Positions 1 through 7,087 of a DNA stretch of 64,000 nucleotides are shown here, in pieces (the stretch's first letter is position 1; every line of letters begins with the position of its first letter). Both the position numbers and the translations under genes were made by a program. Below the pieces are notes generated by a model. That model was not told the origin of the DNA and did no database searches. It saw only the letters and a program-made list of their open reading frames with translations. The stretch comes from Macrotis lagotis (taxonomy: Eukaryota > Chordata > Mammalia > Peramelemorphia > Peramelidae): positions 621,469,156 through 621,533,155 of the forward strand of contig NC_133666.1 of assembly GCF_037893015.1 (NCBI RefSeq), written 5' to 3'.

Positions 1-960
1 TGTTATAAGATCTCATGGAAGAGATCTGTATATGATCAGTTCTTTTAACAACATTGCTGAAAAGAGGTCATCCAATCTCTGAAGACCTCCCAACGATAGC
101 TATCATTTATATAGCCTTTTAAGGATTGTAAGGTGTTTTACAAATATTATCTCATTGGATCCTCATAAAAGTTCTGGAAGGTAGAAACTGTTATTATCCC
201 TATTTTACAGAGGTTACACAACTATTAAGTATTGGAGGCTGGATTTGAATTCGGGTGTTTCTGGCTCCAAGAGCCAAGCTTTGAACACTTCAGCTTTCCA
301 GCTCAATAGCCCATTTGGTATCCCTACTTCATGTCTCTTCCCCAATTCCACTTCACCTTCACATAACCTGCAAAGTGATTTTCCTAAAGTAGGAATTTGA
401 TATCACACCCATGCTCAATAAGCTCTCTGTTCCTATTAATTTTTGGATCAAATAAAATTCTCTCTCTCTTTACAACCTGACCTCCCTTCTCAATTTTCCT
501 TCTTACACATTCCCACTCAAACCTCCATTGCCCCAACCCAAACCCACCTATCATCTACCCAAGACCCCCCATGACTGTCTTCATGCTTTGCACTGGTTGA
601 TCAGTTGCAATGTTTAGAATTTAGTCCATCTTTATCTCCACCTCTAGGAATTCTTGGTTTTCTTTAAGACTCAGTCCAATCACCATCTTCTACATAAAGT
701 CTTTTCTGATCCCTCCAGTACTAGTGCTTCTCCCCATTTCCCCACCAGTCCCTAAACTGCCTTGTATTCATTTCACATATATTAAAATATATCATTAAAT
801 ATGTATAATGGAGTAGAACATACACCATAAGAACATGTGAGATAAGGATTTCAGCTGTTTGCTAAGGGCATCCTCTACCCCATGGGATGGATCAAATTGG
901 ATTGAGCACTGAACCAGGAAAAGCATCTCATTCAGGAGTCTTCAAAGGGAAAGACAACTT
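1..960. other. Intergenic, old repeats only
   Basis: No gene was recognised. Positions about 105-300 read as an antisense MIR/CORE-SINE (TATTTTACAG, then a tRNA-like GGATTTGAATTCGG). About 330-780 is pyrimidine-rich and resembles the antisense of an old CR1/L2-like LINE common in marsupials (wording such as AAAGTCTTTTCTGATCCCTC). The family call is from memory of wording only. Confidence 0.45.
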
Positions 961-980
961 ATCCTGGCTTTCTTCTTTGC

Positions 981-1136
981 TTTTTTTTTTTTAAGGTTTT
1001 TGCAAGGCAAACAGAGTTAAGTGGCTTGCCCAAGGCCACACAGCTAGGTGATTATTAAGTGTCTGAGACCGGATTTGAACCCAGGTACTCCTGACTCCAG
1101 GGCCGGTGCTTTATCCACTACGCCACTTAGCTGCCC
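981..1136 (-). mobile_element. tRNA-derived SINE (WSINE1-like), antisense
   Basis: Starts with a T run (antisense poly-A) and ends in GCTGCCCC, the antisense head. Flanked by an 18-bp target duplication, CCTGGCTTTCTTCTTTGC, at 963-980 and 1137-1154. A perfect duplication implies a fairly young L1-driven insertion. Confidence 0.9.
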
Positions 1137-1392
1137 CCTGGCTTTCTTCTTTGCATTAAAAAATAAACTACTTCAACTCCAGCTATTCTACAACTTGTGT
1201 TATCAAAAAATAAGCACATCTCTCCATCTTTTCAACAGGAGAATAGTAGGAGATACTTTATCAAACATTTTCCTAAAGTCTAGGTTAAACTATAGCCATA
1301 GAATGTTCCTGATCTATAGTTTAGAAATTCTTTTCAAAAAAAAGGAATAAAGTTAGTTTGACCAAAGCTGTTATTTTGGAATCACATCTTTT

Positions 1393-1550
1393 GTTTTTTT
1401 TTTTCCGGTTTTTTTTGCAAGGCAATGGGGTTAAAGTGACTTACCCAACACAGCTAGGTAATTATTAAGTGTCTGAGACTGTATTTGAACCCAGGTACTC
1501 CTGACTCCAGGGCCGGTGCTTTATCCACCGCACCACCTAGCCATCCCTTA
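1393..1550 (-). mobile_element. tRNA-derived SINE, antisense
   Basis: Same family, with a short internal deletion (CTTACCCAACACAGC). Flanked by GAATCACATCTTTT at 1379-1392 and 1551-1564. Confidence 0.88.
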
Positions 1551-1578
1551 GAATCACATCTTTTAAAAGATTTTCTTT

Positions 1579-1743
1579 GGGGCAGCTAGGTGGCGCGGTG
1601 GATAGAACACCGGTCCTGGCGTCAGGAGTACCCGAGTTCAAATCTGACCTGAGGCACTTAATAATCACCTAGCTGTGTGGCCTTGGGCAAGCCACTTAAC
1701 CCCATTGCCTTGCAAAAATCTAAAAAAAAAAAACCTAAAAAAA
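1579..1743 (+). mobile_element. tRNA-derived SINE, sense
   Basis: Complete: head GGGGCAGCTAGGTGGCG, B box GAGTTCAAATC, then TTGCCTTGCAAAAATC and a poly-A tail. It abuts the preceding antisense copy head-to-head across one target duplication. Confidence 0.88.
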
Positions 1744-1980
1744 TTTTTTTTTGTAAAGCAATACAGTTAAGTGACTTGTCCAGGGTCATACAACTTAGTA
1801 AGTATTAAATGTGTCTGAGGCCAAATTTGTTTGCTTGCTTGTTTTTTGGCTAGGCAGTGGGTTAAGTGATTTGCCCAAAGTCACACAGCTAGTATATTAT
1901 GTGTCTGAGGCCGGAATTGAACTCAGGACCTCCTGACCCCAGGGTCAGTGCTTTATCCACAGCACTGCCTAACTGCCTCA
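1744..1980 (-). mobile_element. Two older antisense SINE pieces in tandem
   Basis: A partial antisense copy (about 1744-1828) runs into a fuller one (about 1835-1979). Both are more diverged than their neighbours (CAGGGTCATACAAC; CCAAAGTCACACAGC). The cluster from 981 to 1980 is five SINE pieces end to end. Confidence 0.7.
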
Positions 1981-2039
1981 AATCATATTTTTCTTGATCA
2001 CTTTTTGTTTCTTATATAATTCTCATTTCTAAATATGTG

Positions 2040-2845
2040 AATAGACATCCATATGCCCAACACATACATAAGTATACATATCTATGTGTATACTACCCTA
2101 CCTAGTAAGCCATCCCTTGAATCAGCAATTAAAAAGGAAAAGGAAAAAAATAATAGTTGAGCAAAACTAGTAATTTGAGAATATATTCAATATTCTACAG
2201 CCACAGAGCATGACCGGCTCTTGGTGAAGCTTTGCTAGCTGTTATAATCATCCTTCTTTTTTAGAGATTTACTAATGACCTATTTCCTATGATCTAGGTA
2301 CTCTAGATTCTTCCAAACTGGTGTAAGAGAACTCATTCACTGCATAACTTCAGGGAACAAACCAGTATCCTAGTGGATAGCTATATCTAGATGAAGACAG
2401 TAGAGACTGTTCAACACACCTTGTTTTGATACAAGCATGAGATCCGCATTTTCGCCATCCTCAGCATTTCCATTATCTAGGGATCAGAATAACTTAAATG
2501 GTGATTCATAAATACCTCATGGTTTGGACCTCATCCAATTGAAATTCTAATCAGTCAATAAACAATAAACATTTATTAAGTGTATAAAGATATTGTCCTT
2601 GGCGCTGAGGATATAGAGAAAGGTGAAAAACCCTCAAGGAGCTCACAAATGGGAGAGATCCTATGCAAGCAATTATGTACAAAGAAGATATATAAAGGTT
2701 TAGGTGGAATCACCAACAGAGAGAAGGCTTAGAATTAGGAAAGGTTGGCACTTGATGGAAGCCAGGGAAGCCAGGGGGTAGAGATGAGGGGGAAAACATT
2801 CCATATCAGTGAAAATACCCTGAACCAGTAAAGAAACCAGTGATT
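2040..2845. other. Intergenic, old interspersed repeat
   Basis: No gene was seen. About 2560-2840, continuing at 3012-3160 beyond a SINE, reads as a long marsupial repeat of uncertain family (GCTGAGGATATAGAGAAAGG; CAAGGAGCTCACAAATGGG). The same family appears to recur near 4.2, 11.1-11.6, 14.0-14.7, 25.3 and 30.5 kb. Confidence 0.45.
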
Positions 2846-3011
2846 GGAGCAGCCAGGTGATGCATTGACTAGTGTACCTGCCCTGTAGTCAAGAGGTCCT
2901 GAGTTCAAATCCGACCTCAGACACTTAATGATTACCTATGTGAACTTGATTAAGTTAAGTCAAATGGTTAACCCCATTGCCTTGTAAACAAAATGAAAAC
3001 AAAACAAAAAA
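2846..3011 (+). mobile_element. tRNA-derived SINE, sense, diverged
   Basis: Head GGAGCAGCCAGGTGATGC, B box GAGTTCAAATCC, A-rich tail. Approximate duplication AGAAACCAGTGAT / AGAAGCCAGTGAT flanks it. The middle carries extra diverged bases. Confidence 0.75.
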
Positions 3012-3194
3012 AGAAGCCAGTGATCCCAGGGCACATGATGGGGAGTGGAGTGATATAATGTGTAAGAAGACGGGACGAAAGTGTGTGCAGGAGGATAAGG
3101 TTACTATTTGATCCTGCAGGTGACTGGAAGCCACTGGAATCTAGTGAGATAGCACTAAACCTCCAGTCAATCCAGTCTTAGACTTAACCAATCC

Positions 3195-3400
3195 AGCCTC
3201 AGATACTCCCTAGCTGTGTGACTCTGGGAAAGTCATTTAACCACAGTTTGCCTCAGTTTCTTCATCTGTAAAATGGGGGGATAATAGCACCTATTTCTCA
3301 GAGTTTTGTGAGGAGCAAATGTCATCATTGTAAGATGCTTAACACAGATCCAGTATATAATAAACACTGTATAAATATCATTATTATTATCATTTTTATT
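3195..3400 (+). mobile_element. MIR-type CORE-SINE
   Basis: Classic MIR wording: CTAGCTGTGTGACTCTGGG, CCTCAGTTTCTTCATCTG, TAAAATGGGG, then an AT-rich LINE-derived tail. Old and diverged. Confidence 0.75.
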
Positions 3401-3824
3401 ACTCAAATAGGAGAATGACATGATCAAGATTGAGTTCTGGGAAGATCACTTTGGCTCCCCTGAGATAACAAAAAATAAAAAAATTGATAAAATAAATATT
3501 AATATTTGCTCATTGTTTTATTATATATGTAATTTCTATATGATTCTAGTTATTTTCATAGACAAAATTTGCATATATTAGCCTCAAATACAGGGAAAGA
3601 CACAAAGTGAAGCAGTGGCAACCTATGTCTCACCTCAGATTTCACAATCCCTCACAAACTGGCTTGAGTGTGTACATCAAGCATGTGCCTATTGCTATTT
3701 CTCTGTAAAGTTTGTAGACCCTTTTATTATACATGTATTTTTCATAGTCTACACGATGCATTTCACATATGTATATAAAATATTTAGTATTATTGATCTG
3801 ATTTTAACCACCTGAAAAACTATC

Positions 3825-4141
3825 TGGGTTGAGGCAGTCAGTACCACTGCCTCACTGAAGGGAAAAAGTGTATGCTACCTCTGTTGGGCTCAATCCTGAC
3901 TCCTACTAGTTGTGTGACCTTGAACAAGTCACTTAATCTTGACTGCCTGGCATCCAGGGCCATCTCCAGTTATCCTGGTCCTCATCCTGGTTTATATCTG
4001 GCCACTGGACTCAGGTGACTCCAGAGGAGAAATTGAGGTGGGTGACTTAGCACAACATCCCCACTCATAGCTAATTCATGTGTTTGTCATGGCATCACTT
4101 CCCTGATGTTGTGGTCTTCTTCAAAAATGAAGGGCAAAACC
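3825..4141 (+). mobile_element. MAR1-like SINE (RTE-tailed)
   Basis: tRNA-like head with AGTTGTGTGACCTTGAACAAG, a central block (CTGGACTCAGGTGACTCC; GTGACTTAGCACAACATCC) and a 3' end GGTCTTCTTCAAAAATGAAG. The same architecture recurs at 10653-10975. The 3' end resembles that of the RTE-like LINE at 13.0-13.8 kb. The family name is a tentative recollection. Confidence 0.6.
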
Positions 4142-4459
4142 ATTACTGTTCCTGCCTCCCCAGTCATGGACCTCACCACACATCACTGCTATAGAGAGTT
4201 AAGATAAGAACGAGAGGAAAGAAGGTGGAGTAATTTAACTAGATGGCCTTCACAAGGATTTTATCCATACAAAGTTGGAAAGATATGACATAATCATTAG
4301 TAAGGATAGAGAGGGTCAAGTAGGGATTTTTTTTTGAGAATATGGGAAACATGGGCATGTTGGTGGGTATCAGTAGCAGTTAGTGGACAGGAAAAGATTG
4401 AAACTAAGTGGGAATGGGGATGATGGAAGAAGTCTGCTGTGGAAGACAGAATGGAAACA

Positions 4460-4463
<4 letters not shown>

Positions 4464-4523
<60 letters not shown>
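4464..4523. repeat. (TA)n microsatellite
   Basis: About 30 uninterrupted TA units. A CA/TA-mixed tract follows at about 4547-4613. Confidence 0.97.
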
Positions 4524-4526
<3 letters not shown>

Positions 4527-4619
4527 CTAAAGGGGTTATTCTCTCTCACACATACACACATATGTACATCTGTTTACATGGACATATAAAACACACACAC
4601 ACACATATATATATGGGTT

Positions 4620-5184
4620 AGAATTAAAGCAGAACTGAAATGGCCAAAGTTCTGAAGCTCTGGGCCCAGGAGTGACCTTGCTGCTCCTCTTTGGGAATCT
4701 CCTGGAATCTCAATTTTTCCCATTCAGTCTTTTGCAGCTGGCTTTCCATAGGCACACCCAGAAAGTTTGTTGGGGAATTCCCTGAACACATAATTTTGGT
4801 CCAAAGGTACAACATGCAGGGCAGTCTCGTGACAGCCTACTTCTGGTTGCTACAATAACTATCCCCTGATGACTCTCTATCAATTCTTTCATATCTAATT
4901 CCTAAGTATTGACCTCATGGCTGAAGACTAGAGAATGTGTGGTCTTTGGGGTTCACCTTGGATTTTCTCTCTTTAGCAGGACATCTGATGATTTTAAAAA
5001 AAAAATCTCCATTTTATAGTGGGATATTCAAGTGACCTCAGAGAAGTAAAATAATCTCAGAATTATGAAATTGGGACTTTAGCAGCCAACCTATGATAGA
5101 AAAGCTATAACATAGTTATGGGCAATAGGCTATCTGGCCTTTGCTTGAAGATCTCCAGGCATGAGAAGGCCAGTACTTCTTGGA
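4620..5184. other. Intergenic, nothing recognised
   Basis: A short reading frame on the minus strand (4624-4815) was considered but matches no family known to me and has no start context or splice support. Confidence 0.5.
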
Positions 5185-5200
5185 TGGGCAGTTCAACTTT

Positions 5201-5354
5201 TTTTTTTTTTAGGTTTTTTCCAAGGCAATGGGGTTAAGGGGCTTGCCCAAGGCCACACAGCTAGGTAATTATTAAGTGTCTGAGGCTGGGTTTGAACCCA
5301 GGTACTCCTGAGTCCAGGGCTGGTGCTCTATCCACTGCACCACCTAGCCACCCC
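5201..5354 (-). mobile_element. tRNA-derived SINE, antisense
   Basis: T-run start, GCCACCCC end. Flanked by TGGGCAGTTCAACTTT (5185-5200) and TGGGCAGTCCAACTTT (5355-5370), a 16-bp duplication with one mismatch. Confidence 0.9.
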
Positions 5355-5389
5355 TGGGCAGTCCAACTTTGGTCAGTTCTGTTAAGAAA

Positions 5390-6290
5390 TTTGTCCTGAC
5401 ACAAACTAATTGGTCTCTCTGTAACCTTTTTGCTCCTAGTATCTGCCCTCTGGGAACAAAGAGAACAAATCAAATCTTCCTCTTAGCTGAGTCTTCTCCT
5501 CCGACTTAAATATCAGTCCAATCAATCAATCAACAAGCATTTGATATTAAGCACTTACTGATGTGCCAGATGCTGCAAGCTCAGTTTCTTTGAATGACCT
5601 TCATAGTACATGATCTCAAAATTCTTGACCCTAATGGTTGCCTCTCCTTTGGACATTCTCCAGTTTTTCAATGTCCTTTTTAAACCTTGGTACCAGACCC
5701 AAATAGAATATTTCAGTTGTGATCTGACTAGATCAAAGTACAGGAGACCCAGCTTTTTATTTCTGGAGGTTATTCATGCTTTTTTAAAAAATGTAGCCAA
5801 AGATTAATGGCTTTTTAGGCCACCACATTTCACTGTCAACTCATACTAAGCTTGAGTTTTTTTCAAGTCTTTATCTTTTTCAGGTTCAGGGCTGTCAAAC
5901 CATGCTCCCCATAATTCTGTTCTGGTGATATTCATTTCTGACCCCTAATGTAAACCTTTACATTTACCCCTATTCAAATGCATTCTTTTTTTTTAGTTTT
6001 TTTTTGCAAGGCAATGGGGTTAAGTGGCTTGCTCAAGGTCACACAGCTGGGTCATTATTAAGTGTCTGAGGCTGGATTTAAACCCAGGTACTCGTGACTC
6101 CAGGGCTCGTGCTCTATCCACTGTGCCACCTAGCTGCTCCCCAAATGCATTCTTAATAGAGCCAATCCACTGTTGTGGCCTCTCAAGATATTTTTGGATC
6201 TTGGTCATCTAGCTTTCTACTCAGCTTTGGGTCATCTGCAGGTTTGATAAGGAGGCCATTCTAGTCTTGGTCCAAGTCTGTGATAGAACT
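5390..6290 (+). mobile_element. CR1/L3-like LINE 3' part, split by a SINE
   Basis: Wording typical of old CR1/L3 3' ends: GGACATTCTCCAGTTTTTCA, then TTCAGTTGTGATCTGACTAG, and after the SINE at 5988-6141, TTTGGGTCATCTGCAGGTTT. The two halves are continuous once the SINE and one copy of its duplication are ignored. Confidence 0.65.
5988..6141 (-). mobile_element. tRNA-derived SINE, antisense, inside the CR1/L3 LINE
   Basis: Flanked by CAAATGCATTCTT at 5975-5987 and 6142-6154. Gives an insertion order: LINE first, SINE later. Confidence 0.9.
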
Positions 6291-6295
6291 GTACC

Positions 6296-6403
6296 AGCTA
6301 GGTATGCAGTAGGTGGTGCATCAGTCCCGGAGTGAGGAGTTCAAATCCAACCTCAGACTCTTGATACTACTGTGTGCCCTTGCAAAACAACAACAAAAGC
6401 TTA
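6296..6403 (+). mobile_element. SINE fragment, sense
   Basis: Degenerate copy with GCAGTAGGTGGTGCATCAG, GAGTTCAAATCC and a CAACAACAAAAG tail. Several internal deletions. Confidence 0.55.
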
Positions 6404-6507
6404 AAACCATGTAGAGACACAGAGTCCTGGGTCCCAGACCTCCTGGTCCCAGCTTGGTTGTTTTCTGAAGAACCCAGAAATTTTGAGAGGGAAGCAACTA
6501 TGACGCA

Positions 6508-6512
<5 letters not shown>

Positions 6513-6545
<33 letters not shown>
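6513..6545. repeat. (CA)n microsatellite
   Basis: About 15 CA units followed by TATATG. Confidence 0.9.
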
Positions 6546-6548
<3 letters not shown>

Positions 6549-6612
6549 GTAAGGAAATGAACGGCCCCTCCAAGTGTCAGAGTCTGGACACCAGGATCCA
6601 TGAGAAGGCATG

Positions 6613-6718
6613 ACAGGGAGGCTGGGTGGCCCTGGAGCCAGGCCTCAGGCACTTAATAATTGCCCAGCCGTGTGGCCTTGGGCAAGTCACAACCTCACTG
6701 CCTTAAATAAAAAAAGGT
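6613..6718 (+). mobile_element. SINE fragment, sense, close to the SHARPIN promoter
   Basis: Internally deleted copy: CTGGAGCCAGGCCTCAGG, CACTTAATAATTGCCCAG, then TGGCCTTGGGCAAGTCAC and an A-rich tail. Lies just upstream of the CpG island. Confidence 0.75.
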
Positions 6719-7087
6719 ACAGCAACAGCAAGACCTGGGTTCAAATGCTCCTTTAGCCACTTCACTGTGACCCTAGACGGCCGCCCCGGCTTTTATGCTC
6801 ATACTGTGGCTGCAGTTGCCGGCGCCTCCCACAAGGGTGGGCAATGGCGCCGCTGCGGGGAATGTCGGCTCCGTTTCCTTGGGTGGCGCGGCCCGCCCGG
6901 CTCCCCCCATCCCCGTCCTTGGTACAGTCCGTCTCACTCCGGGCGCGGAGGCCCGACACGTCACCGCCCACCCCCGGGCCGAGGTAGGCTCTCCCGGCGC
7001 CCCGCCCCCCGCGCCCGTGGCCGCGCCGCGCGCGCCTCCGCTGCCCCAGCCCAGGCCGGGCCAGGCGCGTCGGGCCGGCCCGGGGGG

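Noticed and set aside
1579-1743. SINE A and B boxes as tRNA genes (here and in all other SINE copies)
   Set aside because: The tRNA-like heads do not fold into an intact cloverleaf by eye and are attached to a constant SINE body and poly-A tail.
4383-4621. Short frames with YIYIYI repeats
   Set aside because: Translation of the (TA)n microsatellite.
4624-4815. Minus frame that looks like a protein fragment
   Set aside because: No recognised family, no flanking splice sites in phase, no supporting context.
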